From Agromyces sp. SYSU T00194 (GTDB lineage Bacteria > Actinomycetota > Actinomycetes > Actinomycetales > Microbacteriaceae): a DNA stretch of 64,000 nucleotides. The notes beneath the pieces were generated by a model that saw only the letters and a program-made list of their open reading frames with translations, was not told where the DNA came from and made no database searches. The stretch spans positions 682,001-746,000 of the forward strand of contig NZ_JBEPJZ010000002.1 of the NCBI RefSeq assembly GCF_040496035.1. Direction: 5' to 3'. A program made the position numbers and the translations under genes. Positions 1 to 11,021 of this stretch are shown here, in pieces (position 1 is the first letter of the stretch; every line of letters begins with the position of its first letter).

Positions 1-969
1 TGCCTGTCGCTGTACCTCAGCCCGCACACCGTGGCGGTCTCCGACGCGGTACGCGCGGCCTGGAGCACCGGCCTGCCGGTGAACGTGACGACCATCGCCG
101 AGGCCGTCGGCTCGGACGTGACCAACGTCGTGCGCTCGTGCGTCGACAGCGGCCAGTTCGGGGCGGCCGCGCACATCCTGTCGAGCTACCTCAGCCAGGA
201 CCACTGCGTGGCGGTCTCGGAGTACACCCGCGACCTCATCGTCTCGTCGGCCGCGGAGATCGACGCGTTCCACGGCACCAAGTTCGCCGACCAGTGCCGC
301 GAGCGCATCGAGATCTCCTACCCCGCGATCGACACCGACCAGTACCTCGACCTCGACGAGACCGAGCTCGACGCGCGTCTGGCCGCCCGCGGCCTGACCC
401 GCGACGGGTACGTGCTGTTCCTGTCGCGCCTCACCAAGGCGAAGGGCGTCGACGACCTGATCGCGGGATTCGAGCGGAGCGCCGCGAGCACCAGCCAGCA
501 GCTCGTGATCGCCGGCCGCGGACCGGAGGCGGAGGAGCTCCGCGCCATCGCCGCCGCGTCGCCGCTGGCCGACCGCATCCACTTCCTCGACGACGTCGAC
601 GACGCCGAGAAGCCGTTCCTCATGGCCGGCTGCTCGACCTACGTGCTGCCGAGCAAGCCGCGCCCGGAGTTCGTCGAGACCTTCGGCATCGCGCTGGCCG
701 AGAAGATGCTCGCCGGCGGCGGCCCCGTCATCACGGCCGACACCGGCGGAATCCTGGAGGCCGTCGGCGACCACGCCACGATCATCCCGGTCGAGGACGC
801 GGACGCGATCGCGCAGGCGATCGACGCGGCCGTCGTGGGCCTCAGCCCCGAGGACCGCCTCGCCCGCTCGCGCGCCGCGCGCGAGTACGCCCTCCAGTTC
901 GACCGCAGGAACGTGTTCGACCGCCTGTTCACGGGTGCGGGCGCGCTGCCCGAGGTGCTGCCCGTCTGA
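1..969 (+). CDS. Glycosyltransferase family 4, 5'-truncated by window edge
   Basis: This is the C-terminal part of a GT-B glycosyltransferase (GT4/group 1 type), probably transferring a sugar from a nucleotide donor to a cell-envelope acceptor. The frame is open to base 1, so the true start lies outside the window; the GTG at 31 is internal. The Rossmann half is clear: VLFLSRLTKAKGVDDL opens the donor-binding domain. EFVETFGIALAEKML holds the EX7E donor-phosphate motif, followed by GGGPVITADTGG. It ends 66 bases before the stop of the convergent phosphatase gene. Acceptor and donor cannot be read from the sequence. Confidence 0.85.
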   Translation, partial: CLSLYLSPHTVAVSDAVRAAWSTGLPVNVTTIAEAVGSDVTNVVRSCVDSGQFGAAAHILSSYLSQDHCVAVSEYTRDLIVSSAAEIDAFHGTKFADQCRERIEISYPAIDTDQYLDLDETELDARLAARGLTRDGYVLFLSRLTKAKGVDDLIAGFERSAASTSQQLVIAGRGPEAEELRAIAAASPLADRIHFLDDVDDAEKPFLMAGCSTYVLPSKPRPEFVETFGIALAEKMLAGGGPVITADTGGILEAVGDHATIIPVEDADAIAQAIDAAVVGLSPEDRLARSRAAREYALQFDRRNVFDRLFTGAGALPEVLPV

Positions 970-1035
970 GGCATCCGCCCCGCGTCCGGCCGGCGACCAC
1001 CAGATCGCCGGCCGGACGCCTGCGGTCCGCCGCCG

Positions 1036-1773
1036 TCAGTCGCCGCGCACCAGCACGCGCTCGAGCGCGGCGAGCTCGTCGAGCGTGAGCCCGCCCGCGA
1101 GCAGGTACTCGCGCGTCGACCCGTGGCGGTGGTCGATCAGGTCGAGCGCCGAGGCGAGCGCCTCGCGCGGGCTGCCGCCCATGAGCATCCGCAGCCCCGG
1201 AGAGTCGGCGACCCCGTACTCCCCGAGCATCGCGACCATCTGCTCGAGCCACGGCCCGGCGAGGTACTGCTCCGTGCTCGCGTAGTCGTCGAGCACGAGG
1301 TCGCGGTCGACGCCGACGGCGAGCAGCGCGAGCGCGGTGACGACGCCGGTGCGGTCCTTGCCCGCGGTGCAGTGCACGATGACGGAGCGGCCGTCGGCGC
1401 GTGCGATCTCGCGCAGCGCATCGATCACGACCCCGGTGTGCTGGGTCACGATGCGGGCGTAGAGGGCGTCGAGCGTGATGCCGGGCTGCCCCGCCGATGC
1501 TCCGGACCCCTCGAACACCGGTAGACGCAGCAGTTCGACGTCGAGTCCGTCGAGGTCGTCGGGCCGGTTGGCGACCTCGTACTCGTCGCGCAGGTCGATG
1601 ACGATGCCGACGCCGAGGTCGCGGAGCGCCTGCCGCCCCGGATCGCCGAGCGCGTGCAGCGCGTCGGAGCGGAACAGCACGCCCTCGCGCACCGTGCCCG
1701 TCGCGGCGGGCAGGGGCCCGACCTCGCGGAAGTTCACGGTGCCGGGGATGTCGAGTCGGGTCGAGGCGTTCAT
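1036..1773 (-). CDS. Tyrosine-protein phosphatase (PTP, Y-phosphatase family)
   Basis: A 245-residue cytosolic phosphatase of the actinobacterial tyrosine/serine phosphatase family (PtpB/Tyr_phosphatase_3-like), predicted to dephosphorylate phosphotyrosine or phosphoinositide-type substrates. The P-loop HCTAGKDRTG lies at residues 134-143 with nucleophile Cys135 and the phosphate-binding Arg. The family-typical N-terminal part NFREVGPLPAATG (residues 14-26) and the general-acid region around LRDEYEV are present. Length fits the family. There is no signal peptide. No strong ribosome binding site precedes the ATG. It is read in the same direction as the following glycosyltransferase but separated by 45 bases. 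Confidence 0.85.
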   Translation of the reverse strand: MNASTRLDIPGTVNFREVGPLPAATGTVREGVLFRSDALHALGDPGRQALRDLGVGIVIDLRDEYEVANRPDDLDGLDVELLRLPVFEGSGASAGQPGITLDALYARIVTQHTGVVIDALREIARADGRSVIVHCTAGKDRTGVVTALALLAVGVDRDLVLDDYASTEQYLAGPWLEQMVAMLGEYGVADSPGLRMLMGGSPREALASALDLIDHRHGSTREYLLAGGLTLDELAALERVLVRGD

Positions 1774-1818
1774 CGAGTCGAGCCTAACCCGCGCGCTGGG
1801 CAGCGCGGTCGGGCCCGT

Positions 1819-3084
1819 TCATGCCTCCATCCCCTCCAGCGCCGCCCGGAACTCGGCGGCGACGACTGCCGGCGACACGGCCGACGCGTGCTCGCGCGCG
1901 TCCGCGCCCCGCTCCGGCTCAACGTGCGCGGCGAGCGCCGCCTCGCGCAGCCCGTCGGCGAAGTCATCGTCGTCGAGCACCGTCACCCAGCTGCGCTCTG
2001 CGAGGTGCGCACGTCCGCGCCCCGCACTCACCGCGGCGGGTACGCCGAACGTCGCGGCGACCTCGACGAGGGAGAGGTTCAGCGCATCGGCGCCGTACGG
2101 CAGCACGAGCAGGTCGGCGGCGAGCATCCAGCGCTGCATGTCGGCGTCGTCGACGCGGCCGAGCGACACCGTCACGCCCGGTCCGGCCGCACGGAGCATC
2201 CGCTCCTCCTCGCCGCCGAACCCCTCGGCGGGTTCCCCAGCCAGCAGCAGGCGGAAGCGCGCGTCGGACGCGTGGATGCGCCGGAACGCCTCGACGAGGC
2301 GGTCGACGCCCTTGTAGGCGCGCAGCCGGCCGACGAAGGCGACCACGATCTCGTCCTCGCCCAGCCCGAACGCGGCACGCGCGGCAGGTCGTGGGATCGT
2401 CTCGGGCAGCCACCCCAGGTAGCTCGGGTGCGCGATCCGCACGACCCGCCTCGGATCGATCGGGTACAGGCCCGCCGTCAGCCGCACCGTCTCGGGGTTC
2501 ATGATGGTCACGAGGTCGGCGTTCGCGGCGAGCCAGCGCGACAGCGCCAACTCGGGCGCGACGTGCCGGGTCTCGTGCGGCAGCACGTTGTGCACCGTCC
2601 AGACGATGCGCCCGCCGCGCTGCTGCAGTGCGACCATCGCAGCGATCGCGTCGCGGACCGCGACGGCGGCATCCTCCAGCCGATCGGCACGCTGGCTCGT
2701 GGCCGACGTCCAGTTGACGTGCAGCACGTCCCCCGCGCCGAGCGCACGCAGGCCCGCGGCGTCGAGGCCCGCTGCGGCATCGACGACCCATCCGTTGCCC
2801 GGCAGGTCGTCGTACATGATCGCCTGCCAGTGGTTGTCGGCCCAGTACGGGAACGCGAGCAGCATCCGCTCGCTCCGCGGTGCAGAACCGGCACCGTCGC
2901 CACGCAGCCGCCGCCGCAGACGGCCGAGCATCGGTCGCACCCGGCTGGGAGCGGCACGCAGTGCGGCCGCGAACGCGCGGCGCCGCACGGCGGGCTCCGC
3001 GGCGGCGGCCACGGCCATGACCTCTGCGACGACGCGATCCGTGAGCTCGTCGGAGCTGAGGCGCGACTCGTCGGGAGGTGGCAT
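1819..3084 (-). CDS. Glycosyltransferase (GT4-like)
   Basis: A 421-residue GT-B glycosyltransferase. The N-terminal half contains VWTVHNVLPHE (acceptor domain, with the T-V-H-N found in many GT4 enzymes), and the C-terminal half contains VAFVGRLRAYKGVDRLVEAF, the usual start of the donor domain. The terminal motif is loosely kept (LVEVAATFGVPA). I start it at the ATG at 3084 because GGGAGG lies 10 bases upstream; a GTG at 3114 is possible. The first ~80 residues are Arg/Ala-rich and do not belong to the fold. Substrate unknown; the nearby partial glycosyltransferase suggests a polysaccharide or glycolipid role. Confidence 0.75.
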   Translation of the reverse strand: MPPPDESRLSSDELTDRVVAEVMAVAAAAEPAVRRRAFAAALRAAPSRVRPMLGRLRRRLRGDGAGSAPRSERMLLAFPYWADNHWQAIMYDDLPGNGWVVDAAAGLDAAGLRALGAGDVLHVNWTSATSQRADRLEDAAVAVRDAIAAMVALQQRGGRIVWTVHNVLPHETRHVAPELALSRWLAANADLVTIMNPETVRLTAGLYPIDPRRVVRIAHPSYLGWLPETIPRPAARAAFGLGEDEIVVAFVGRLRAYKGVDRLVEAFRRIHASDARFRLLLAGEPAEGFGGEEERMLRAAGPGVTVSLGRVDDADMQRWMLAADLLVLPYGADALNLSLVEVAATFGVPAAVSAGRGRAHLAERSWVTVLDDDDFADGLREAALAAHVEPERGADAREHASAVSPAVVAAEFRAALEGMEA

Positions 3085-3156
3085 CCGAAGCGGTCCTCCC
3101 GGGTCGCGGAGCACAGGCTGCGGTCAGTCTAGCGACGCATCGGGCCGCCCCGCAGG

Positions 3157-3633
3157 CTACTCCCCCAGGTGCCGACGGCTCGCGATGGCACGGTCGGCCT
3201 CGCGCTTGTCCTGCTTCTCGCGCAGCGCCTGCCGCTTGTCGTACTCGCGCTTGCCCTTCGCGACCGCGATCTCGACCTTCGCGCGGCCGTCGGAGAAGTA
3301 CAGCTTCAGGGGGACGAGCGTGTAGCCGCCCTCCTTGGTCTTGTGGCTGATCTTCACGATCTCCTGCTTGTGCAGCAGCAGCTTGCGCTTGCGCCGGGGC
3401 GAGTGGTTGTTCCACGTGCCCTGCGTGTACTCGGGGATGTGCACGGCGTCGAGCCACGCCTCGCCGCCGTCGATGAAGGCGTAGCCGTCGACGAGCGAGG
3501 CCCGTCCCTGGCGCAGCGACTTCACCTCGGTGCCGCTCAGCACGATGCCGGCCTCGTAGGTGTCCTCGATGAGGTAGTCGTGACGGGCCCGCCGGTTGGT
3601 GGCCACGACGTTCTGGCCGCGTTCCTTGGGCAC
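3157..3633 (-). CDS. smpB: SsrA-binding protein SmpB
   Basis: SmpB binds tmRNA and brings it to stalled ribosomes for trans-translation. The 158-residue protein has the family hallmarks [32 protein letters not shown], the FIDGGEAWL strand, IPEYTQGT and the basic tail [15 protein letters not shown]. The GTG at 3633 gives the usual N-terminus MPKERG and has GGAG five bases upstream; the GTG at 3639 would overlap its own Shine-Dalgarno. It is last in the prfB-ftsE-ftsX-smpB block, 54 bases after ftsX. I found no tmRNA gene in the 42 bases after it; ssrA must lie elsewhere. Confidence 0.96.
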   Translation of the reverse strand: MPKERGQNVVATNRRARHDYLIEDTYEAGIVLSGTEVKSLRQGRASLVDGYAFIDGGEAWLDAVHIPEYTQGTWNNHSPRRKRKLLLHKQEIVKISHKTKEGGYTLVPLKLYFSDGRAKVEIAVAKGKREYDKRQALREKQDKREADRAIASRRHLGE

Positions 3634-3687
3634 GATCACTCCGCTTCTGTCCGGTGCCCCACGCGGGGCAGCCTCACAGTCTAACGG

Positions 3688-4598
3688 CTACACGCGGAGG
3701 TAGCGCGCGATCGCGATGTACGCCGAGATCGCCGCCAGCACGACGCCCGCCACGAGCAGCAACGGCACGACGACGAGCGCGTCCCCCAGCCCGACGAGCG
3801 CGGTGAACGTGAGTCTGGACGACAGGTAGCCCTGCACGAAGAACTGCACGATGCCGACGACCGCGCCGCCCGCGAGCAGCGACCCGATGAGCGCGGCGAA
3901 CACGCCCTCGAGCACGAAGGGCGTCTGGATGAAGCGGTTCGACGCGCCGACGAGTCGCATGATGCCGAGCTCGCGCCGCCGCGAGTAGGCCGAGAGCCGG
4001 ATGGTCGTGGCGATCAGCAGCGTCGCCGCGACGAGCATGACGAGCGCGACGCCGATCGCGGTGTAGCTCGCCGCGTTCAGCACCGAGAAGATCTGGTCGA
4101 GGTAGCGCCGCTGGTCGACGACCTGCTCGACGCCGGGCACGCCCGACAGGCTCTCGGCGATGACCGCCGACTGCGACGGGTCGACGAGGTTGATCCAGTA
4201 CGTCTCGTTCAGCACCTCGGGCGTGACGTAGTCGGCCGCGGGGGTGCCCTCGAACTGCTCCTGGAAGTTCTCGTACGCCTGGTCGTGGTCCTCGAAGTAG
4301 AACTCGTCGATGAACGGCGCGAGCGTGTCCGACTCGAGCTGCGCCTCGATGGCGTCGCGCTGCTCCTCTGTCGCCTCGCCGTCGGTGCAGGTCGTGCCGG
4401 GCGACACCGCCGTGCAGAGGTACACCGCGACCTGGGCGCGGTCGTACCAGTAGTTCTTCATCTGAGCGATCTGCAGCTGCAGCAGCGCCGCGGTGCCGAC
4501 GAACGTGAGCGAGACGAACGTGACGAGCACGACCGACACCACCATCGAGGCGTTGCGCCGCAGCCCGCTCGCCGCCTCGCCGAGCACGAGTCCGAGCC

Positions 4599-4602
<4 letters not shown>
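3688..4602 (-). CDS. ftsX: Cell division protein FtsX
   Basis: FtsX is the membrane subunit of the FtsEX complex, which controls peptidoglycan hydrolases at the septum. The 304-residue protein has one N-terminal membrane segment (about residues 19-43), an extracellular loop of ~120 residues holding two cysteines ([12 protein letters not shown]), and three C-terminal segments. The typical FtsX motif [15 protein letters not shown] sits after the second segment. The start codon overlaps the ftsE stop by four bases (ATGA), so the two are translationally coupled. The extracellular Cys pair resembles that of mycobacterial FtsX. Confidence 0.95.
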
Positions 4603-5624
<1,022 letters not shown>

Positions 5625-5732
5625 CGGGACGAGCCTAGGCAGCGACCCGCCGTGTGTCAGCAGCGACGCGCGTGTCGTGCGCGAGCCTGTGCAGTTCATG
5701 CGAGGTTCATGTGCGGCCGGTACGGTGCCGCC

Positions 5733-6203
5733 ATGAGCTCGCGCGACGCGGTGGTCGTCTCCCTCGGTTCGGTGCTGGTCGGCCTCGGCGCGGCCGCCAT
5801 GGTGTTCGCGATCGACGTCTGGTCGGCGTACGAGCGGGCGGATGCCGCGATGCAGCCGTACCTCGTCAGCGGGCCGAACGCCGCCGGGGTGCAGTGGGTG
5901 TGGCTCGTCGCGCTGGCGGTCGCGGTGGCGGCCGTCGTCGTCGGACGGGGCCGGCGGATGCGGCTGCTCGCGCCGCTCGTCGTCGTGCTCGCCGTGAACC
6001 CGCTGACCGAGTTCTTCGTGCTGACGCCGCTCACCGGCACCTGGGACGAGCCGATCTGGTACGGCACGCTGCAGGCGGCCGCGATGCTCGTCGCGGGCGC
6101 ACTGGTGATCGTCGCCGCGTGGCGTCGGGTGCGAGCGGATGCTGCTGCCGCGGACGCCGGCTCAGGGGCATCCGCCCCCGCCGCTGTCGCCCGAGACGCC
6201 TAG
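5733..6203 (+). CDS. Small multi-pass membrane protein, unknown function
   Basis: A 156-residue protein with four predicted membrane helices (about residues 8-28, 54-74, 80-100 and 112-132) and an Ala-rich cytosolic tail. I do not recognise the family. It stands alone on the plus strand inside the otherwise minus-strand prfB-ftsE-ftsX-smpB block, and its last four bases overlap the end of prfB. The ATG at 5733 is the first start that includes the first helix. Codon use is like its neighbours, so recent transfer is not indicated. Confidence 0.7.
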   Translation: MSSRDAVVVSLGSVLVGLGAAAMVFAIDVWSAYERADAAMQPYLVSGPNAAGVQWVWLVALAVAVAAVVVGRGRRMRLLAPLVVVLAVNPLTEFFVLTPLTGTWDEPIWYGTLQAAAMLVAGALVIVAAWRRVRADAAAADAGSGASAPAAVARDA

Positions 6204-7315
6204 GCCGGCTGCGCCTGCTGCTGCTTGCGCCAGCGGATGCCGGCGGCGATGAAGCCGTCGAGGTCGCCGTCGAACACGTTCGTGGGGTTGTTGACCTCGT
6301 ACTCGGTGCGGAGGTCCTTCACCATCTGGTACGGCGCGAGCACGTAGGAGCGCATCTGGTCGCCCCAGCTCGCGGTGATGGTGCCGGCGAGCTCCTTCTT
6401 CTTCGCGGCCTCCTCCTCGCGCTGCTGGAGCAGCAGGCGCGACTGGAGCACGCGCATCGCGGCGGCGCGGTTCTGGATCTGCGACTTCTCGTTCTGCATC
6501 GACACGACGATGCCGGTCGGGAGGTGCGTGATGCGCACGGCGGAGTCGGTGGTGTTGACCGACTGGCCGCCGGGACCCGACGAGCGGAAGACGTCGATGC
6601 GGATGTCGTTCTCGGGGATCTCGACCTCGACGGCCTCCTCCATGAGGGGGATGACCTCGACGGCGGCGAAGCTCGTCTGCCGCTTGCCCGCGGAGTTGAA
6701 GGGGCTCATGCGCACCAGGCGGTGCGTGCCGGCCTCGACCGAGAGGGTGCCGAACGCGTACGGCGCGTCGACCTCGATGGTCGCCGACTTGATGCCCGCC
6801 TCCTCGGCGTAGCTGGTGTCGAGCACCTTCGCCGGGTACTTGTGCTGCTCGGCCCAGCGCAGGTACATGCGCAGCAGCATCTCGGCGAAGTCGCTCGCGT
6901 CGACGCCGCCGGCGCCCGCGCGAATGGTGATGACCGCGGACTTCGGGTCCCACTCGCCGTCGAGGAGCGTCTGCACCTCGAGGTCGCCGATGGTCTTGGT
7001 GAGCGCGGCGAGCTCGTCGCGCGCCTCGGCGGCGCTGTCCTCGTCGCCCATCTCGTTGGCGAGCTCGACGAGCACCTCGAGGTCGTCGAGCCGCTGGTCG
7101 ACCTTCTTCACCCGCGCGAGGTCGGCCTGCTTGTGGCTCAGGGCACTGGTGACCTTCTGGGCGTGGTCGACGTCGTCCCACAGATCGGGCGCGCCGGCCT
7201 GCTCGCTGAGGTCGGCGATCTCCGACTCGAGCCGGTCGACGTCGACGACGGCGCGGATGTCACGGAAGGTGGTGCGCAGGGCGGTGATCTCCTGCGAGAG
7301 GTCAAGTTCCAACAT
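6200..7315 (-). CDS. prfB: Peptide chain release factor 2
   Basis: RF2 recognises UGA and UAA stop codons and triggers peptide release. The 371-residue protein carries the stop-codon-reading SPF motif (residues 204-206) and the catalytic GGQ (249-251, in [12 protein letters not shown]). [10 protein letters not shown] at 7315 is the natural N-terminus; an upstream in-frame stretch is not RF2-like. The reading frame is continuous, so the autoregulatory +1 frameshift known from E. coli prfB is absent. It heads the block leading to ftsE, ftsX and smpB, although an opposing gene now separates it from ftsE. Confidence 0.97.
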   Translation of the reverse strand: MLELDLSQEITALRTTFRDIRAVVDVDRLESEIADLSEQAGAPDLWDDVDHAQKVTSALSHKQADLARVKKVDQRLDDLEVLVELANEMGDEDSAAEARDELAALTKTIGDLEVQTLLDGEWDPKSAVITIRAGAGGVDASDFAEMLLRMYLRWAEQHKYPAKVLDTSYAEEAGIKSATIEVDAPYAFGTLSVEAGTHRLVRMSPFNSAGKRQTSFAAVEVIPLMEEAVEVEIPENDIRIDVFRSSGPGGQSVNTTDSAVRITHLPTGIVVSMQNEKSQIQNRAAAMRVLQSRLLLQQREEEAAKKKELAGTITASWGDQMRSYVLAPYQMVKDLRTEYEVNNPTNVFDGDLDGFIAAGIRWRKQQQAQPA

Positions 7316-7377
7316 GTCGCCGTCCAGCCTACCGGCGCGCGGCGGTGCGCATGGTGCGCGCCGGTCCTGCGCCCATC

Positions 7378-7439
7378 TGAGGGCCGAATCTCGTCTGAGG
7401 GCCGAATCTTCGGCCCTCAGACTAAGAATCGGCACTCAG
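7378..7439. repeat. Inverted and direct repeats built on TGAGGGCCGAATCT
   Basis: TGAGGGCCGAATCT occurs twice in tandem, and CTGAGGGCCGAA is followed two bases later by its exact complement TTCGGCCCTCAG, giving a 12-bp palindromic stem. AGAATCGGCACTCA closes the region. The same words recur at 26821-26881. It lies between the 5' end of prfB and the end of the next gene, so it could act as a terminator for the gene upstream or be a dispersed intergenic repeat. Confidence 0.6.
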
Positions 7440-7465
7440 CCGGTCACTCCGGGGGCGCGCACGGC

Positions 7466-8038
7466 TCACTCGGGCTGGCAGGACGTCCCTCCCAGCACGA
7501 CCGGAATCTCGTCACCGGTGTTCGCCGTCGCGATCGCGCCGGTGATCTGCTCGCCGAGGGTGAAGCCGGTCACCTCGCCCGCGAGTTCTGTCGACCAGGC
7601 GCTCCCCGCGTCGAGCACGGTGGAGACCTGCACCGCTCCGAGGTTCGTCTCGAACGTGACGGTGACCGCCACATCCGACCATGCAGGGTCGGGCTCGCTG
7701 AGCTCGAGCCGGATGTCGCACGCGCTGGTCGGTCCAGTGGTGATCGCATCTTCGGCGAGGACGAGGAGTCGCGCATCGGTCACGGCGACGATGCTGCCAC
7801 CCTGCGCCCCGTAGCCCACGCACGCCTCCTCGGACTCGAACGGGGTGAGCGGGTCGGACGACGGCGCGAGTTCCTCCCAGGCACCCTGGTTGCACAGCTT
7901 CGCCACGGCGGAGTTGCCGCCGGGCCCGCCGTGGCCGTTGCCACCTTTCGCGCCGGTGAGCGCGACGGTGAAGGTGATCGCCAGCAGCAGCGCGAGCACG
8001 ATGACGACGGGCCTGGTCAGACGTTGGGTCACGAGCAC
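7466..8038 (-). CDS. Secreted or membrane-anchored hypothetical protein
   Basis: A 190-residue protein with an N-terminal hydrophobic segment (about residues 8-28) followed by a Gly-rich linker. The segment LCNQGAWEEL...PFESEEACVGYGAQGG follows a C-x-G-W...PF...C-V-x-Y/F-x-x-x-G-G pattern seen in many small actinobacterial secreted proteins and probably forms a disulfide. The C-terminal ~100 residues look like a beta-sandwich and hold two further cysteines. The GTG start at 8038 is supported by AAGGAG nine bases upstream. Function unknown; surface location is inferred. Confidence 0.65.
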   Translation of the reverse strand: MLVTQRLTRPVVIVLALLLAITFTVALTGAKGGNGHGGPGGNSAVAKLCNQGAWEELAPSSDPLTPFESEEACVGYGAQGGSIVAVTDARLLVLAEDAITTGPTSACDIRLELSEPDPAWSDVAVTVTFETNLGAVQVSTVLDAGSAWSTELAGEVTGFTLGEQITGAIATANTGDEIPVVLGGTSCQPE

Positions 8039-8184
8039 TTGGGGACACTCCTTCGTATCGACACCGCACGTCGGGGGCGACGACCGTCGTGACGACGTTC
8101 CGATCCCCCGTCCCGGACCCTACTCTCCGACGGACACGTTCGTCCAGATCACACCGGAGATCGAGTGACGCGCGGGCACGGCCC

Positions 8185-10821
8185 TCAGCCGACCGGGAAG
8201 GCGTCGAGGCGGGCGCTGGCCACGAGGTCGGCGAGCGCCGCACGGCCGTGCACCCCGGTGCGGGCGGCGATGCGCTCGAGGTGGCGCTTGACCGTGTGCG
8301 GTGAGAGGAACAGCCGCTCTGCGACCTCGCCGTTCGAGGCGCCTGCCGCGACCTCGGCGAGCACCTCGTGCTCGCGCTCGCTGAGGATCGCCACGAACAC
8401 GGGGGCTGCGATCCACTGGTCGGCGAACACGGGCGCGATCTGTCGCACGCGCAGTTCGGCGACCAGCGCCTCCCGCGATCGTCCCGCCGCGCGATGCAGT
8501 GCATGGGAGCGAACGCATGCCTCCCAGGCGATCGAGTCCGCCCCGAACTCCGCCGCGCGCAGCGCCACCGCGTCCAGCCCCGCGGCATCCGCCTCGATCA
8601 CGGCCCGCGCCTCGTCGGCCATGATTCGCGGCAGGCCGCCGCTCGGAATGTCGGCGATGCGAGCGATCTCGTCCATCCGCTCGACGTCACCCACGTCGCC
8701 CGGCCCCAGCATCACGCGCTCGCGGCGGCAGAGCAGTTCGTAGAGCCGCGTGTGCTGCCGCATGGCGACCTCCACGCCCCGATCGAGGTGCGCGGAGACC
8801 GCCGGCAGGCCCTGCGTGCGGAATGCGATGCGCGCAGACGCGAGGTGCCGCAGCGGCTCGCTCTGCGCGCGGCCGTCGGCGATCGGCTGCTCCAGATCAT
8901 CGAGCACGCGCGCGAGGTCCGCCGGGGGGCGCACCAGCGACGCGGCGGCGACGGCGTACTCGGCGAGCACCACCGGCGCGTGGATGCGGTGCGCGCCGGC
9001 GCGCGCCGACCACTCCGTCTCGACGAGGGCGCGTGCCGTCTCCCGTGCGCGGCCGCGACGCGCCTCGATCAGCACCTCCGCACTCGGCACGAGGATCTCA
9101 CCCGACGGGTTGCCGCTGCGGGAGGCGAGGTCGAACAGCATCCGCCAGACCGCTCGCGACGCCTGCGTGCCGGACGCCCAGGTCGCGAGCGTGACGTGCA
9201 GCTGCAGCATCCGGAGCGTGTCGTACATCCGCTGGCCGGGCACGTCGCGGAGGCGTTCCGCGATGGCCATGCCCGCGCCGACGTGACCGGTCTTCCAGGC
9301 GCTCGCCAGCGCGTCCGTCGCGACGACGCCCGCGGCACCCCAGGGCAGGTCCCGGTCGAACGCGTGATCGCGGAAGAACTCCCAGAGCGGGTCCATCGGC
9401 TCGACGAACATGCGCGCGCGGGCCTCGTACGCCGCCACGGCGTCTCGGGGGCGGCCCGTGAGGCACGCCTCCGCAGCGACCGCCACGTCGCGGGCGGCGA
9501 CCACGTCGTGGCCGAACTCGAACCGGGCACGCGATTCAGCGCACGCGACCTCGCCGATCTCGTCCTCACCCGCCGCGAGCGCACGGGCCTCGTCGAACAG
9601 TCGATCCGCCGTGGCCCAGTCCTGCGTCATCGCGGTGAGCTCGGCGGAGAGCGAGAGCGTGCGCGCGGATCGGTCGGCGTTCGCGAGGGCCGTCGCGATC
9701 ACGCGAGCGAGGTCGACGCGTTGCACCGAGAGCGCACGCTCGAGGGCGCGTCTGAGCCCGGCCGGATCTGGCGTTCCCCCGCTCTCGAGGAGGAGCACCG
9801 CCGATCGGGCCGGATCGTCGCCCTCGAACGCCTCCGCGAGCGCGACGCGCACGATGTCGAGCGCCTCCGCGTCGAGCGTCGCCGTCGCGACCTCGCCGTG
9901 GAGCGGGTGCCCGAGCTCGACGCCGCCGGGCCCGTCGACCGCCATCCCCCGTTCGCGCAGCGACTCGAGACCGGCCGTCGTGACGACCCGCTCCAGCACC
10001 TCCAGTGGGACCGGCTGGGCGAGCTCCAACGCAGCGAGCGCACGGAGCGAGGCATCGTCGAGGCGGGCGACCTGTGCGCCGATCACCTCTCGCAGCCGGG
10101 GCGGAGCGGCGACCGCCGCGTCGACCGTCAGCCGTGCCTCGCCGTGCTCCACCACCAGGTCGCCGTCCTCGACCGCCGCGCCCACGAGTTCCCGGACGCA
10201 CAGCGGCAGCCCACGAGCGGCGTCGACGATCCATCGCTCGGCACGGGGGTCGATGTCGGCGCCCACGAGCAGCGAGGCGATCTCCACCACCGCATCGGGC
10301 GCGAGCGGCTCGATCTCGTGACGCTCGATCAGCTCGTCCTTCCAGAGCATCGTGAACGACTCCGGGCACCGCTCGCCCGCGCGCAGGGTGACGATCGCAC
10401 CGCATCCGATCACGTCCACGAGGTGGGCGATCACCCGGGCAGACTCGTCGTCGAAGAGGTGGGCGTCGTCGACGACCAGCAGTTGCGGCCTGCTGCGGCG
10501 GCGTTCGCGCAGCACCGAGATCGCCGACGCGGTCGGGTCGGCGCCCGCCGGCGCCCCGACCGCCTCGAAGATCGTGCCGAGCGGCATCGACGCGACGGAT
10601 GCGGCGCCGCGGATGCGGTACACGTCCGCGTCCGTCCGCTCATCGCCCGCGGCGTGGGCGAGGCGGGTCTTGCCGATGCCGGCCGGGCCGACCAGCAGCG
10701 CGCCGCGGTCGCGCAGCGCGGAGCGGATGCCGGCGAGCTCGGCGTCTCGACCGACCAGGGGCACGGCGCGCGCTCGAGCGCGGCGACCGGGCCCGCCCGC
10801 CCGGGGCGTCTCTCGCGCCAT
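8185..10821 (-). CDS. LuxR-family transcriptional regulator with AAA/STAND ATPase (LAL type)
   Basis: An 878-residue LAL-type regulator. An N-terminal ATPase has Walker A GPAGIGKT (residues 45-52) and a Walker B-like LLVVDDAHLF. A long helical middle region probably forms TPR-like repeats, and a C-terminal LuxR/GerE helix-turn-helix contains LSEREHEVLAEVAAGASN and SPHTVKRHLERI. Such proteins bind a ligand through the ATPase/TPR part and activate transcription with the HTH. The ATG at 10821 has GGGAGG four bases upstream. It is divergent from a small lipoprotein gene; these and the BCCT transporter beyond are candidate targets by position only. Confidence 0.9.
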   Translation of the reverse strand: MARETPRAGGPGRRARARAVPLVGRDAELAGIRSALRDRGALLVGPAGIGKTRLAHAAGDERTDADVYRIRGAASVASMPLGTIFEAVGAPAGADPTASAISVLRERRRSRPQLLVVDDAHLFDDESARVIAHLVDVIGCGAIVTLRAGERCPESFTMLWKDELIERHEIEPLAPDAVVEIASLLVGADIDPRAERWIVDAARGLPLCVRELVGAAVEDGDLVVEHGEARLTVDAAVAAPPRLREVIGAQVARLDDASLRALAALELAQPVPLEVLERVVTTAGLESLRERGMAVDGPGGVELGHPLHGEVATATLDAEALDIVRVALAEAFEGDDPARSAVLLLESGGTPDPAGLRRALERALSVQRVDLARVIATALANADRSARTLSLSAELTAMTQDWATADRLFDEARALAAGEDEIGEVACAESRARFEFGHDVVAARDVAVAAEACLTGRPRDAVAAYEARARMFVEPMDPLWEFFRDHAFDRDLPWGAAGVVATDALASAWKTGHVGAGMAIAERLRDVPGQRMYDTLRMLQLHVTLATWASGTQASRAVWRMLFDLASRSGNPSGEILVPSAEVLIEARRGRARETARALVETEWSARAGAHRIHAPVVLAEYAVAAASLVRPPADLARVLDDLEQPIADGRAQSEPLRHLASARIAFRTQGLPAVSAHLDRGVEVAMRQHTRLYELLCRRERVMLGPGDVGDVERMDEIARIADIPSGGLPRIMADEARAVIEADAAGLDAVALRAAEFGADSIAWEACVRSHALHRAAGRSREALVAELRVRQIAPVFADQWIAAPVFVAILSEREHEVLAEVAAGASNGEVAERLFLSPHTVKRHLERIAARTGVHGRAALADLVASARLDAFPVG

Positions 10822-11021
10822 CCGCCCTCCCGCGATAGTGAGGAGTTTTCGATTTCTTCACCACGCTACCGACGGCGCGCCCGACAGCGCGTGCCCCAGT
10901 TCGAGCGACATTGGGTCACTCGCCTCCTCCGATTGGGCCTCCCGTCAGCTGCCCTCGTCGCGCCACGGCACGCAGACTCGGAGCACCGCCCCACGGTTCC
11001 CCCCAGCACCGGGAGCACCAG

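Noticed and set aside
138..1088. Long Arg/Pro-rich frame over the first glycosyltransferase
   Set aside because: Shadow frame of high-GC coding DNA; composition is nearly all Arg, Pro, Gly and Ala. The same applies to many long frames opposite real genes throughout the window.
3115..3156. tmRNA gene next to smpB
   Set aside because: The gap is only 42 bases and no tRNA-like acceptor or tag sequence follows.
6200..7315. Programmed frameshift in prfB
   Set aside because: The frame is continuous from the N-terminus through GGQ, with no in-frame TGA near codon 26.
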